This document shows positions 8,821 to 17,841 of a DNA stretch of 64,000 nucleotides, in pieces. Below the pieces are notes generated by a model. It was not told the DNA's origin. It worked only from the letters and a program-made list of their open reading frames with translations, and ran no database searches. The position numbers were made by a program, and so were the translations under genes. Position 1 is the first letter of the stretch; each line of letters opens with the position of its first letter. Where the stretch lies: assembly GCF_001656295.1 (NCBI RefSeq), contig NZ_LXHE01000002.1, forward strand, positions 186,001-250,000, in the 5' to 3' direction. This DNA is from Moraxella catarrhalis. Lineage in GTDB: Bacteria > Pseudomonadota > Gammaproteobacteria > Pseudomonadales > Moraxellaceae.

Positions 8821-10386
8821 TTAAGACGGACTGCCAAGCTGAATCTTAGGCTCAACCACCAGCGCATCAGGATCGCCAGCCACACGCTCACGCTTGACAA
8901 ATAAGAAGAACGCCGCAGTGGTCACCACAGTCAGACCGATGCCAATATACACAGACAGCTGATAATCCAGACCAAAGCCGATCTTATTATACGCCAAGAA
9001 AGTATAACACGCAGCCGTCATAAAGATGGCAGGAATGGTACAAATCCAGTGCATCTTACGATAGCGATACAGATAGCCTGCCGCTGTCCACAGCATGACG
9101 ACGGCGACGGTTTGGTTTGCCCAGCTAAAGTAGCGCCATAGAATTTGAAAGTCCACTTTTGAGACGGCAAAGCCGATCACAAATAATGGAATGGCAATGA
9201 AAAGACGTCTCATCAAGGTGTGCTGTTCCATATTGAAAAATTCAGCGATGATCAAGCGCGCGGCACGAAATGCGGTATCGCCTGAAGTGATGGGTAAGAT
9301 CACCACCCCAAGTACTGCAAATACACCACCAATGGCACCTAAGAAATAAATTGAGCTGTCATAAACCACCTTTGATGGCGAGCCTGCCGCAATGGCTTCT
9401 TGAAGTGATACCAAATCTGGATAAAATGACATGCCAACAGCACACCAAACCAATGCAATAATCCCTTCAGCAATCATAGCGCCATAAAAAATAAAGCGAC
9501 CTTCAGATTCATTCATGGCACAGCGAGCCATCAGCGGTGTCTGTGTGGCATGAAAGCCAGACAGTGCGCCGCAAGTGATGGTTAAAAACAGTAAAGGCCA
9601 AATTGGTAAATCACCTTTGGGCTGTAAGTTTGACATGAATTTTTCAACCGACAATCCATCAATAGAGCCAAAGAAGCTGGCAGTGCCTGAGCCCAGATGA
9701 TTACTGACCAAGCCATACATCATGCCAAGCGACATGAATAGCAAAAGCCCGCCAAAAAATGGATAAACGCGTCCAATGATTTTGTCAATCGGTAATAAGG
9801 TAGCGATGATGTAATACACAAAAATCACTGTCGTCCACGCAATCAAAATCCCTTCTTTGGCCATCCCAAAGGCAGTCGCAGCGGCTGCGGTATCCGTACT
9901 GGCTGCTTGAGTACTACCGCTGCCAAAGACATCCAATGTAATCGTACTAAGTAGCTGAGCGGGACTTGCAACAAACACCACGCCAACCAGTACAAGCAAA
10001 ACGACCGCTAAGACATTAATAAATGCTTTGATCGGCGCACCAAGATATTTGCCTGTCAAATAGGGCATGGAAGCACCGCCGTTACGCACAGACAGCATGC
10101 CGCACATATAATCATGCACTGCACCTGCAAAAATACACCCAAGTACAATCCAAAGCATTGCCACAGGACCATACAATGCGCCTAAAATAGGACCAGTGCC
10201 AGCGATATTTAGCAGCTAAATCAACCAAATTTTGGTTTTTGACATGGGTACATAGTCCACGCCATCTGCCATTGTGTAGGCGGGGGTATTTTTGTTTGGG
10301 TTAATGACGAAAATTTTTTCGACAACTTTACCGTAAATAAAGTAGCCGACCAACAAAACGGCGACACAAAAAAAGAACCATAACAT
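8821..10386 (-). pseudogene. cstA: CstA-family pyruvate/peptide transporter interrupted by an in-frame amber codon
   Basis: The CstA/BtsT family imports pyruvate or peptides during carbon starvation. Reading from the ATG at 10386-10384, 56 codons (beginning MLWFFFCVAVLLVGYF) are followed by TAG at 10218-10216 where relatives have Gln in the LIQLLNIAGTGP segment. The same frame then runs open for the rest of a polytopic protein ending at 8821, so the full product would be about 521 residues. A downstream start at 10176 could give a 451-residue protein lacking the first helix and the conserved segment. The single substitution is compatible with a recent pseudogene, an amber-suppressed gene or a sequencing error. 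Confidence 0.8.
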
Positions 10387-10676
10387 GAAAAATCATCCAA
10401 ACTGACCAGTATAAACCGTCCATCTTAAGCCTTTGGCGCTGATAGACTCCACAAGGTTTTAGTATAAAATAACGAAAATTGATTAAAATGTAAAGAATAT
10501 TATCTGAGTTTGTCTATATCAATTATAGGTGTTTGATTATTAAGATAATTAAAATAAATAAAAATCCATTTTAATGCTGAAACATTAAGATAAAATGACC
10601 CCAAAATCACAAGTCAATTACTTAACCAGTTTTAAATCACAGCCAATCTTAACATAAAAGCCTGATTAGCTCCCAA
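10387..10676. other. Intergenic region between cstA and gcvP
   Basis: These roughly 290 bases hold no recognisable gene. They are AT-rich and include TATAAT-like and TTGATT-like pieces on the minus strand that could form the cstA promoter, but I cannot fix a single promoter. Confidence 0.4.
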
Positions 10677-10704
10677 AAAATCCGTCCAAAAAAGGACGGA
10701 TTTT
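10677..10704 (-). terminator. Terminator of gcvP
   Basis: Eleven-base perfect arms AAAATCCGTCC and GGACGGATTTT (10677-10687, 10694-10704) lie just after the gcvP stop on the minus strand. A U-rich run follows, so this is a strong intrinsic terminator closing the gcv cluster. Confidence 0.88.
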
Positions 10705-10724
10705 AAGGTGCATAAGCTGATTAT

Positions 10725-13583
10725 TTACTCATAGTTTTCAATGCTTGGGCATGAACAAATGAGATTTTTATCGCCATAGACATCGTCGACGCGTCCTACA
10801 GATGGCCAGAATTTGTGCGCTTTGATGTAGTCTAGTGGGAAGGCGGCTTCTTCTCGGCTATACGGACGATTCCACTCGCCAGTGATGACGGCTTGGGTGT
10901 GTGGTGCGTTCACCAGTGGATTATTGTCCAGACTCCAACCGTCCTGACCTGCCTGAACTTTTAAGGCTTCTTGCTTAATTTGCTTTAATGCACTGATAAA
11001 GCGATCAAGCTCAGCTTTGCTTTCAGATTCGGTAGGCTCAATCATCAGCGTGCCTGCCACAGGGAATGACATGGTCGGCGCATGAAAACCATAATCCATC
11101 AAGCGCTTAGCAATGTCAGTCTCAGAGATGCCTGTTTCTGCCTTCAATGGGCGGATGTCGATGATGCATTCGTGCGCGACACGACCATTGTTACCAGTAT
11201 ATAAAACTGGATAATCTTCGCTAAGCTTGGTGGCGATATAGTTGGCATTGAGTAGTGCTTGTTTGGTTGCTGCTAACAGACCATCACGACCCATCATAGT
11301 AATGTACATCCATGAGATTGGTAAAATACTTGCCGAACCATAAGGTGCCGCCGATACCGCTGATTGCTCAGATTGGGCATTAAACACAGGGGCGACGCTG
11401 TGGCTTGAGATGAATGGCGCTAAGTGTGATTTTAGTCCAATCGGGCCCATGCCGGGACCGCCGCCACCATGTGGAATACAGAAGGTTTTGTGTAGGTTCA
11501 TGTGTAGTACGTCTGCACCGACATCAGCTGGCTGCATGATACCCACTTGCGCATTCATATTAGCACCGTCCATATAGACCTGTCCGCCGTGAGCGTGAAT
11601 CATGTCGCAAATATCACGAATACCTTCTTCAAAAACCCCATGCGTTGAAGGATAAGTGATCATCAAGGCGCCCAGTTTATCGCTGTGCTCATCGCATTTG
11701 GCTTTTAGATCATCAATATCCACATTACCATTATCATCAGTTGCAACCACAACCACTTTCATGCCCATCATCTGAGCAGTGGCAGGGTTAGTGCCGTGTG
11801 CCGAACGAGGGATTAGGCAGACATCACGCTCAGTTTGACCCAAGCTTTCATGATAACGGCGAATGGTGAGCAAGCCGGCATATTCGCCAGAAGCGCCTGA
11901 ATTTGGCTGCATGGAGATTTCATCAAACCCTGTGATGGCTTTGAGCTGAGTTTGTAGGCTGTCGATCATCTCGATATAGCCCTCGGTATCGCTTTTGGGT
12001 GCAAAAGGATGCACACCCGCAAACTCACTCCAAGTAATCGGCAGCATCTCGCTGGTAGCGTTCAGCTTCATAGTGCATGAACCCAGCGAAATCATTGAGC
12101 GATTCATGGCAAGGTCTTTATCTTCAAGCGACTTCAGATAGCGAAGCATCTGATGCTCGGTGTGATGGCTGTTAAAGACAGGGTGGGTTAAGATCTCATC
12201 TTGTCTTAATAGATCACCTAATTGAACCTGCACGGCATCAAGACTGCCGTTGGCGCCAAAGATTTGGCAAAGTTCATCAAATTCGACTTCGTCGGTAAGC
12301 TCATGAAAAGAAACCGAAATACCGCCATTGGTATGCTGCCATAGGTTATAGCCTTTGTCTTTGGCAGCTTTATAAATCGCTTCTGCTTGATCGCCGCACT
12401 CAACCAATACCGTATCAAAAAATACATCATGACGAACTGCCAGACCAGCTTTCTTAACTGACTCAGCAAAGGCAGTCGCTAAGGCGTGGATGCGCGTAGC
12501 AATACGCTTAAGGCCTACAGGTCCGTGATAGACGGCGTACATACCTGTCAAATTGGCAAGTAAGACTTGAGAGGTGCAAATGTTTGAATTGGCTTTTTCG
12601 CGGCGGATATGCTGCTCGCGCGTCTGAAGCGCCATACGAAGCGCGGTGTTACCTTGAGCATCTTTAGAGACGCCGATGATACGACCAGGAGCGGAGCGTT
12701 TGTCTTTATCTTTAAAAGCAAAGTAAGCCGCGTGCGGACCCCCAAAGCCCATCGGAATACCAAAACGCTGTGTGCTACCTAAAGCAATGTCAGCGCCCAT
12801 ATCAGCAGGGGATTTGAGTAGCACCAAGCTCATGATGTCGCTTGCGACAATCGCATAAGCGCCTTTTTGTTTGACTGATGCGATGATAGAGCTTAGGTCA
12901 AGCACGTCGCCGTCTTTACCGACATATTGGAAAAACGCGCCAAAAAATTCGCCATTTTGCGCAGTATCAAAGTCACCTACCACAACCTCAAAGCCAAAAT
13001 ATTTGGCGCGAGTTTGAATGACATCTAAGGTTTGCGGATAAGTGCGCTCATCCACAAAGAATTGGTTTGATTTTGATTTGCTGACACGCTTAGCCATCGC
13101 CATCGCCTCAGCAGCAGCCGTCGCTTCGTCCAGTAGGCTTGCGCCTGCCAAGTCCATGCCTGTCAGATCAATACATACTTGCTGAAAGTTCAACAAAGCT
13201 TCTAGGCGACCTTGAGAAATCTCAGCTTGATACGGCGTGTAGGCGGTGTACCAGCCTGGATTTTCTAGCACATTGCGCTGAATGACAGCAGGTAGGCGCG
13301 CAGGCGAATAACCTTGACCGATATAACTTTTGGCGACGGTGATTTTGTCTGCCATTTTGCGTAGTTTGGCCAAAGCATTGTGTTCACTCATCGCCGTTGG
13401 CAAATCCAAATCCTTATTCAGGCGTACCGCCTTAGGCACCACGGCATCAATAAAGCTGTCTAGATCATCAAAGCCAACTGTTTTTAATAAATCTTGTTGC
13501 TCACTTTCATCTTTGCCAAGATGGCGATGCACAAAGGCATTTTCATAAAATAATTCAGAAAAATTGTTAAAAGTCATGGTCAT
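10725..13583 (-). CDS. gcvP: Glycine dehydrogenase (aminomethyl-transferring), P protein
   Basis: This is the pyridoxal-phosphate-dependent decarboxylase of the glycine cleavage system, which loads the aminomethyl group of glycine onto lipoyl-GcvH with release of CO2. The single 952-residue chain is the fused type, with both halves present. The PLP lysine is K699 in [17 protein letters not shown], just before the glycine-rich loop. The N-terminal half carries the FHRHLG-like opening ([10 protein letters not shown]). The start at 13583 ([12 protein letters not shown]) has GAGGAATG ahead of it. It is last in the gcvT, lipoprotein, gcvH, gcvP order, and two hairpins separate it from gcvH. The reading frame is clean. 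Confidence 0.96.
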   Translation of the reverse strand: MTMTFNNFSELFYENAFVHRHLGKDESEQQDLLKTVGFDDLDSFIDAVVPKAVRLNKDLDLPTAMSEHNALAKLRKMADKITVAKSYIGQGYSPARLPAVIQRNVLENPGWYTAYTPYQAEISQGRLEALLNFQQVCIDLTGMDLAGASLLDEATAAAEAMAMAKRVSKSKSNQFFVDERTYPQTLDVIQTRAKYFGFEVVVGDFDTAQNGEFFGAFFQYVGKDGDVLDLSSIIASVKQKGAYAIVASDIMSLVLLKSPADMGADIALGSTQRFGIPMGFGGPHAAYFAFKDKDKRSAPGRIIGVSKDAQGNTALRMALQTREQHIRREKANSNICTSQVLLANLTGMYAVYHGPVGLKRIATRIHALATAFAESVKKAGLAVRHDVFFDTVLVECGDQAEAIYKAAKDKGYNLWQHTNGGISVSFHELTDEVEFDELCQIFGANGSLDAVQVQLGDLLRQDEILTHPVFNSHHTEHQMLRYLKSLEDKDLAMNRSMISLGSCTMKLNATSEMLPITWSEFAGVHPFAPKSDTEGYIEMIDSLQTQLKAITGFDEISMQPNSGASGEYAGLLTIRRYHESLGQTERDVCLIPRSAHGTNPATAQMMGMKVVVVATDDNGNVDIDDLKAKCDEHSDKLGALMITYPSTHGVFEEGIRDICDMIHAHGGQVYMDGANMNAQVGIMQPADVGADVLHMNLHKTFCIPHGGGGPGMGPIGLKSHLAPFISSHSVAPVFNAQSEQSAVSAAPYGSASILPISWMYITMMGRDGLLAATKQALLNANYIATKLSEDYPVLYTGNNGRVAHECIIDIRPLKAETGISETDIAKRLMDYGFHAPTMSFPVAGTLMIEPTESESKAELDRFISALKQIKQEALKVQAGQDGWSLDNNPLVNAPHTQAVITGEWNRPYSREEAAFPLDYIKAHKFWPSVGRVDDVYGDKNLICSCPSIENYE

Positions 13584-13610
13584 TCCTCGTGATAAAATCC
13601 AAAACTCAGC

Positions 13611-13669
13611 GTTTAAATTGATTAGCCATTAGACAGTTCAACAAAACCCAATGGCTAATCAATTTAAAC
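13611..13669. repeat. Perfect 20-base inverted repeat between gcvH and gcvP
   Basis: Bases 13611-13630 are the exact reverse complement of 13650-13669, with a 19-base loop. The four bases 13666-13669 are shared with the neighbouring terminator-like hairpin, so the two structures compete for them at their base. The arms are AT-rich outside with GGCTAATC inside. It could be an attenuator, an RNA-processing site or a copy of an interspersed palindrome family. I see no second full copy in the window. Confidence 0.75.
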
Positions 13670-13698
13670 AAGGGCAAAATGCACTTTTGCCCTTGTTT
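13666..13698 (-). terminator. Terminator or attenuator hairpin after gcvH
   Basis: Perfect 14-base arms at 13666-13679 and 13685-13698 (AAACAAGGGCAAAA and its complement) enclose a 5-base loop, 14 bases after the gcvH stop on the minus strand. The downstream side is A/T-rich but has no uninterrupted U tract, so partial read-through into gcvP is plausible. Confidence 0.75.
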
Positions 13699-13712
13699 AC
13701 TAAGGCAAATGC

Positions 13713-14093
13713 TTATAGTGAGTTTTCGTACTCATCGCTGGTCATCAAGCCATCATAATCAGCAGGATTGGCAGGCTTGATTTTAAAGAACCAAGCTTTG
13801 CCATATGGGTCTTCGTTAGCAAGCTCTGGGTTATCCACCAGCTCTTCGTTGATTTCTACGATTTCTCCAGAAATGGGCGCGTAGACATCCGAAGCGGCTT
13901 TGACCGATTCAACCACTGCGATTTCTTCATCTGCAGTCACTTCACGGCCCACTTCAGGCAGCTCAACGAATACCACGTCGCCCAAAGCGTCTTGAGCATG
14001 GTCGGTGATACCAACGGTGATGATACCGTCATCTTCAAGTTTTAGCCATTCGTGGCTGGCAACATATTTTAAATCAGCGGGGATATTACTCAT
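13713..14093 (-). CDS. gcvH: Glycine cleavage system H protein
   Basis: GcvH is the lipoylated carrier that shuttles the aminomethyl intermediate between the P, T and L proteins. This 126-residue protein has the usual length and begins [16 protein letters not shown]. The lipoyl-lysine is K65 in [13 protein letters not shown], and the helical end with the WFFKIKP segment is present. GGAGAG precedes the ATG at 14093 with ideal spacing. It lies between the small lipoprotein gene and gcvP on the same strand, with a hairpin after it. Confidence 0.96.
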   Translation of the reverse strand: MSNIPADLKYVASHEWLKLEDDGIITVGITDHAQDALGDVVFVELPEVGREVTADEEIAVVESVKAASDVYAPISGEIVEINEELVDNPELANEDPYGKAWFFKIKPANPADYDGLMTSDEYENSL

Positions 14094-14179
14094 GGGTCTC
14101 TCCTGTGAGTTTGGTGAATTAAATGGGGGTTAATGGGTTAAAAGGGTGTACTTAAAAGCGGTGTACAAGGATTGTCAAG

Positions 14180-14299
14180 CTATTGATAGACGCATTGTTT
14201 GCTTGCTTCATCATAACGACCGCCATCATCTAAGCATCTGTCTTTGGCATCACAGCCTACCAATAATAAAATAACCAAACCTGTACATAGGTATTTCAT
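14180..14299 (-). CDS. Small lipoprotein inside the gcv cluster
   Basis: A 39-codon gene reads MKYLCTGLVILLLVGC then a short polar tail with DRCLDDGGRYDEASKQC. The hydrophobic segment ends in LVGC, a lipobox with Cys16 as the probable lipidated residue. Asp17 is the classic Lol-avoidance residue at position +2, which would keep it in the inner membrane. The CLDxGGRxD...C tail resembles tiny lipoproteins of other gammaproteobacteria whose function is unknown. Two further cysteines could form one disulfide. AGGA lies about 12 bases before the ATG. It sits between gcvT and gcvH on the same strand; no role in glycine cleavage is known. Confidence 0.75.
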   Translation of the reverse strand: MKYLCTGLVILLLVGCDAKDRCLDDGGRYDEASKQCVYQ

Positions 14300-14352
14300 A
14301 TGATTTCAATTCCTAAATCAATTTCTAAACATAATAAAACGAACATAAAGAC

Positions 14353-14377
14353 CCAAAAGCACCTTTGATGCTTTTGG
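14353..14377 (-). terminator. Hairpin after gcvT
   Basis: Nine-base perfect arms CCAAAAGCA and TGCTTTTGG (14353-14361, 14369-14377) lie 20 bases after the gcvT stop. The U tract is weak, so partial read-through into the lipoprotein and gcvH is likely. Confidence 0.65.
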
Positions 14378-14396
14378 TCAGTTTTTCGGTGTACAA

Positions 14397-15500
14397 TCAA
14401 TCAAACTGCTTTTGACCATTTCTAACAAAGGGCAGTTTTAATACTCGCACATCCACTTCTTTACCACGCATGATGACTTTGGCAGTATCGCCTGTAAAAT
14501 CGGCTGGCACACGGGCGATGGCGATAGATTGCTTTAGGGTTGGGCTAAAGACACCGCTTGTGGTGATGCCATCGCCTTTATCGGTAACGACGGTCATACC
14601 ATCACGCAGCACGCCACCTTTGCCTGTTTGCAAAAGCCCAACCTGCTTGACTGTGACGCCATTATTTTTTAGGGTGGTTAGGGCAGATTTACCCACAAAC
14701 TCACGCTCGCCATTTTTAAGATCCACTGTCCATGCCATGCCTGCTTCTAGTGGACTGGTCTCATCGTCCATGTCATTACCATATAGGTTCATGCCTGCTT
14801 CCATGCGCAGTGTATCTCGAGCGCCCAAGCCGCAAGGCTGCACCCCGACATCTGCTAGAGCTTTAAAAAACGCTTCTGCTTGATCGGCGGGTAGGATCAC
14901 TTCTACGCCATCTTCGCCAGTATAGCCTGTGCGAGCCACAAACCACTCATCACCCATATCTGCACCGACAAATGGCTTGAGTCCATCCACAGTCTCCGCC
15001 CATTCAGATTTGACAGTCAGTAGCTTTTCGATGGCTTTTGGACCTTGGATAGCAATCATCGCAAGCTCGTAGCGTGGCGTAATGGTTACGCCAAATACTT
15101 CACCGATTTTGGCAAATTGAGCGGAGTCTTTTTCACGAGTTGCGCCATTTGACACGATGCGATAAGTGGTTTCATCTTCGCTCATCAGATAGACGATCAA
15201 ATCGTCAATGACGCCGCCGTTATCGTTTAGCATGGCTGAATACAGTGCTTTGCCCACAAAACCTAACTTAGCAACATCATTGGCAAGTAATTTTTGAAAA
15301 AAAGCTTTGGCTTGATCGCCGGTGATATCAGTTACCAGCATGTGTGAGACATCAAACATCCCTGCGTCGGTGCGCACGGCTTCATGTTCGACGATCTGAG
15401 AGCCATAATTGACAGGCAGCTCCCAACCGCCAAAGTCGATTAATTTGCCACCAAAGGCAAGATGGGCATCATAAAGAGGGGTGCGTTGTGGAGCGGTCAT
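14397..15500 (-). CDS. gcvT: Aminomethyltransferase, glycine cleavage T protein
   Basis: GcvT releases ammonia and passes the methylene group from aminomethyl-lipoyl-GcvH to tetrahydrofolate. The 367-residue product starts [20 protein letters not shown] place the start at 15500 because AAGGA lies 7 bases before that ATG. The open frame continues upstream to 15602, but that part overlaps the riboswitch and should not be coding. Folate-domain landmarks include [17 protein letters not shown] and [17 protein letters not shown]. It is the first gene of the gcv cluster and is preceded directly by a tandem glycine riboswitch. Confidence 0.95.
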   Translation of the reverse strand: MTAPQRTPLYDAHLAFGGKLIDFGGWELPVNYGSQIVEHEAVRTDAGMFDVSHMLVTDITGDQAKAFFQKLLANDVAKLGFVGKALYSAMLNDNGGVIDDLIVYLMSEDETTYRIVSNGATREKDSAQFAKIGEVFGVTITPRYELAMIAIQGPKAIEKLLTVKSEWAETVDGLKPFVGADMGDEWFVARTGYTGEDGVEVILPADQAEAFFKALADVGVQPCGLGARDTLRMEAGMNLYGNDMDDETSPLEAGMAWTVDLKNGEREFVGKSALTTLKNNGVTVKQVGLLQTGKGGVLRDGMTVVTDKGDGITTSGVFSPTLKQSIAIARVPADFTGDTAKVIMRGKEVDVRVLKLPFVRNGQKQFD

Positions 15501-15573
15501 GGTCAATTCCTTAGCCTGATTGAGTGCAAAATAATGGGGTATTATCCTTAGAATAACACCTAAAATAAGCACC

Positions 15574-15817
15574 CCATCTGTCCTTTGACCTGAGATTTTC
15601 AATGATTTTGTATGATATGATTTGGCATACAGTCATCATTTTCTTCCCTTCGGTAGGTGAATTTCACCATTCTCCAGATTGTGTTGGCAAGTATTTGCCG
15701 AGATTTTCAGTCCTGTGACCTGAGCGATTATGGGGAATGCGTGCCAAGCTGCACGACAGTTTGCGCCTTCGGTGGTATTTTGAAAACGTCCTGTTCAAAA
15801 TACACTCTCCTGAAAAT
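15574..15817 (-). promoter_or_regulatory. Tandem glycine riboswitch upstream of gcvT
   Basis: On the minus strand two glycine aptamers follow one another. Aptamer 1 spans 15817-15703: P1 is ATTTTCAG with CTGAAAAT, then GGAGAG, a GTATTTTGAA stem, CCACCGAAGGCGCAAAC, and CTCAGGTCACAGGACTG. Aptamer 2 spans 15679-15576: P1 is ATCTG with CAGAT, then GGAGAA, a GGTGAA/TTCACC hairpin, TACCGAAGG, and CTCAGGTCAAAGGAC. These are the conserved elements of the class in order. The 3' strand of the second P1 runs into ATGGGGT, which can alternatively pair with ACCCCAT at 15540-15534. This gives a plausible switch controlling access to gcvT. Confidence 0.93.
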
Positions 15818-15829
15818 CAAAACACCCTT

Positions 15830-15858
15830 ATTATGGAAAATAATGCTACAATTTACAA
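15830..15858 (-). promoter_or_regulatory. Promoter of the glycine riboswitch-gcv transcript
   Basis: TTGTAA (15858-15853) and CATAAT (15835-15830) are 17 bases apart on the minus strand. This would start transcription about 7 bases later, just before aptamer 1. Confidence 0.65.
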
Positions 15859-15914
15859 GTGAAATTTTGAGCTTTTTAAAAATAATTGGCAAAATACACT
15901 GGGCTGACTCAAAA

Positions 15915-15930
15915 TGATTCATGTGAATCA
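15915..15930. promoter_or_regulatory. Operator-like palindrome between gcvT and ycgL
   Basis: TGATTCATGTGAATCA has two perfect 7-base arms around a 2-base centre. It sits between the divergent riboswitch-gcvT promoter and ycgL. The binding protein is unknown. Confidence 0.35.
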
Positions 15931-15996
15931 GTAATATTATAAAAAAGTTCATTTGATTAATTGTATCTATATTAACATTTTATTAAGGAATTTTGA

Positions 15997-16317
15997 ATGC
16001 ACTGCGATGTTTATAAATTTCCAAAAAACGAAGGCTGGTATGTGTATATCGCGCGTCCTGATTACCCGAATGACACCCAAGAGCTCAAAGACTGGCTGGG
16101 TGTTTTACCGACGGTGATGCGCGCTAAGCTTGGCTTGGGTCAGTTTGTGATGCATTTAGACTTGGCATCAAGACAAAAACTGGCTCAAGCAGACATTGAA
16201 CAGGTTAAAGCTAAGCTTAATGAGCAGGGCTATTATGTACAAGCGCCGCCATCAGAGATGCTCGCTGCTCAAGCACTGATGAAGGCTAAAGAAGCTCAAG
16301 ATAAGAAATTTGATTGA
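15997..16317 (+). CDS. ycgL: YcgL domain-containing protein
   Basis: This 106-residue soluble protein has the YcgL (DUF709) pattern: an opening MHCDVYKFPKNEGWYVYI, a central GQFVMHLDL, then ADIEQVKAKLNEQGYYVQAPP. The family is small and conserved in gammaproteobacteria, without an agreed function. TAAGGAATTTTGAATG gives an AAGGA ribosome binding site. It is divergent from the gcv cluster with an operator-like palindrome between them. The C-terminal Ala/Lys-rich helix (AAQALMKAKEAQDKKFD) is an extension beyond the core domain. Confidence 0.85.
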   Translation: MHCDVYKFPKNEGWYVYIARPDYPNDTQELKDWLGVLPTVMRAKLGLGQFVMHLDLASRQKLAQADIEQVKAKLNEQGYYVQAPPSEMLAAQALMKAKEAQDKKFD

Positions 16318-16435
16318 GTTTAACAATTTGATTTTTCATCAGATTTTTAAATATCACCAATTTTAACAACATTTTTATGCTTGAATTATTAAAAAGCGTG
16401 TTAAAATAAATCAATTTTATTTTTGGTCAAAATCA

Positions 16436-16918
16436 ATGAATTGGTTAAAAAATCTACCGCTTGAGCAAATCGGTGAAGCGCTGGCAGGCTTTTTTAGCTT
16501 TTGGGGTCGACTGACGGAGGGTGTGCCTGCAGGTCAGTTACCGCTCATCGTTTATGTCGTCTGCTGTGGATTGGTGCTGCTTTTATGGCTAGTTATTATG
16601 CGCCTAATACCCCGACCTTTTAAGGGGATTAGTTTGGTCGTCTTGGCAGCGGTCATGTTTGCACCAGGACAAGCAGCAGGGGATACAGGTGAGATTGCGC
16701 CTGCGATGATTGGGGTATTTCATGCCATATTGATGAAGGATTTTGGTGCTGCGCTTGGGGCAGCGGTGCCGATATTTGCGGCGCTCGCCGCTTTATTGGT
16801 GGTGGGTGCAGCTTGGCAGATGGCTCGGGGTGCGATTGCGGCTAATGCTGAAAAAGAAGTGCAGGCGCTGCACATCCAGCAGCAAAAGCGCTTACTGGAT
16901 TCTGACCGATCAAACTAA
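16436..16918 (+). CDS. Hypothetical inner-membrane protein
   Basis: This is a 160-residue protein that I cannot assign to a named family. Hydrophobic segments appear at about residues 38-60, 64-80 and 108-130. A short amphipathic N-terminus (MNWLKNLPLEQIGEALAGFF) precedes them, and a charged, Gln-rich C-terminal helix (EKEVQALHIQQQKRLL) follows. It therefore looks like a three-helix membrane protein with a cytoplasmic tail. It lies alone between ycgL and the rpsF operon and has its own terminator. Confidence 0.7.
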   Translation: MNWLKNLPLEQIGEALAGFFSFWGRLTEGVPAGQLPLIVYVVCCGLVLLLWLVIMRLIPRPFKGISLVVLAAVMFAPGQAAGDTGEIAPAMIGVFHAILMKDFGAALGAAVPIFAALAALLVVGAAWQMARGAIAANAEKEVQALHIQQQKRLLDSDRSN

Positions 16919-16930
16919 GTTAAGTATGAC

Positions 16931-16955
16931 AAAAAGCTGCTTTCGGCGGCTTTTT
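16931..16955 (+). terminator. Terminator before the rpsF operon
   Basis: AAAAAGCTGC pairs with GCGGCTTTTT (one G-U pair) around a 5-base loop and is followed by more T residues, 12 bases after the stop of the upstream membrane protein. Confidence 0.8.
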
Positions 16956-17067
16956 TTATGGCTATTTTTAATGATTGATGCACTGAGCTAATATTAATAC
17001 TTATTAATGGTGTAGCACATTAATGCCTAATAAAGATGCCATCATCGCTTCAAAATTTAATTTTAGC

Positions 17068-17095
17068 TTGAATGTTTTAAAATTTGGTGTATAAT
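17068..17095 (+). promoter_or_regulatory. Promoter of the rpsF-rpsR-rplI operon
   Basis: TTGAAT (17068-17073) and a perfect TATAAT (17090-17095) are 16 bases apart, about 85 bases before rpsF, so the mRNA has a leader of roughly 75-80 bases. Confidence 0.75.
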
Positions 17096-17133
17096 ATACG
17101 CCTTGTGACTATTATATAAGCTCACATCTCCTT

Positions 17134-17155
17134 GCTATCATCATAAGATGGTGGC
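17134..17155 (+). promoter_or_regulatory. Leader hairpin upstream of rpsF, possible S6:S18 autoregulatory site
   Basis: GCTATCATC (17134-17142) pairs with GATGGTGGC (17147-17155) with G-U wobbles and an ATAA loop, followed after a few bases by CCG. An S6:S18-binding leader with a conserved CCG bulge is known in many bacteria. The match here is by eye and tentative. Confidence 0.4.
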
Positions 17156-17179
17156 TGTTTTAATCCGTAGGGAGTCCTT

Positions 17180-17581
17180 ATGAGACATTATGAAGTGGTG
17201 CTACTGGTTCATCCAGATCAAAGCAACCAAGTTGCCGACATGGTAACCAAATACCGTACATTGGTAGAAGATAATGGCGGCTCAAACCACCGTCTAGAAG
17301 ATTGGGGTCGTCGTCAATTGGCCTATCCAATCAATAAGATTCACAAAGCACACTATGTTTTGTTAAACATTGAGTGTAACGAAGAAACTTTGGCTCAGCT
17401 TGAAGAGCTGTTCAAATATAACGATGCCATCATCCGTAGCCTAGTTATCCGTCGCGACTCTGCAATCACTGAGCAATCACCATTGGCGAAGGAAGCAGAA
17501 GATAAGCGCACTCGTAAAGCTAACCGCCGTAATGACGTTCGCACCGAGCAAGGTGAGAACGACGCTGACAGCGATAACTAA
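17180..17581 (+). CDS. rpsF: 30S ribosomal protein S6
   Basis: Small-subunit protein that pairs with S18 on the 16S rRNA platform. The 133-residue sequence opens [15 protein letters not shown] and contains [21 protein letters not shown], both diagnostic of S6. The C-terminal 35 residues are a charged tail ([16 protein letters not shown]). GGGAG lies just before the ATG. It is first of a compact three-gene operon with rpsR 16 bases downstream. No priB lies between rpsF and rpsR, unlike Escherichia coli. Confidence 0.97.
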   Translation: MRHYEVVLLVHPDQSNQVADMVTKYRTLVEDNGGSNHRLEDWGRRQLAYPINKIHKAHYVLLNIECNEETLAQLEELFKYNDAIIRSLVIRRDSAITEQSPLAKEAEDKRTRKANRRNDVRTEQGENDADSDN

Positions 17582-17597
17582 TTAAGGAGATTTCATC

Positions 17598-17825
17598 ATG
17601 GCACGTTTCTATCGTCGTCGTAAATTCTGCCGTTTCACCGCTGAAGGCATCACTCACATCGACTATAAAGATGTTGAACTTTTGAAGCAATATATCAGCG
17701 AAAATGGCAAAATCGTTCCTAGCCGTATTACTGGTACTTCAAACAAATATCAGCGTCAGCTAGCAGTTGCTATCAAACAAGCTCGTTATTTGGCACTATT
17801 GCCATATACCGACAACCACAAGTAA
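17598..17825 (+). CDS. rpsR: 30S ribosomal protein S18
   Basis: The 75-residue protein shows the S18 hallmarks [10 protein letters not shown] at the start, [27 protein letters not shown] in the middle, and the basic [13 protein letters not shown] end. It binds the 30S platform as a heterodimer with S6. AAGGAGA precedes the start. The gene is sandwiched between rpsF and rplI with 16-base gaps, so all three are co-transcribed. Confidence 0.97.
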   Translation: MARFYRRRKFCRFTAEGITHIDYKDVELLKQYISENGKIVPSRITGTSNKYQRQLAVAIKQARYLALLPYTDNHK

Positions 17826-17841
17826 TTAACGGAGAAAAATC

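Noticed and set aside
15657-15952. Open frames of 74-86 codons on both strands upstream of gcvT
   Set aside because: They lie across the glycine riboswitch and its promoter; conserved RNA elements explain the sequence better than a protein.
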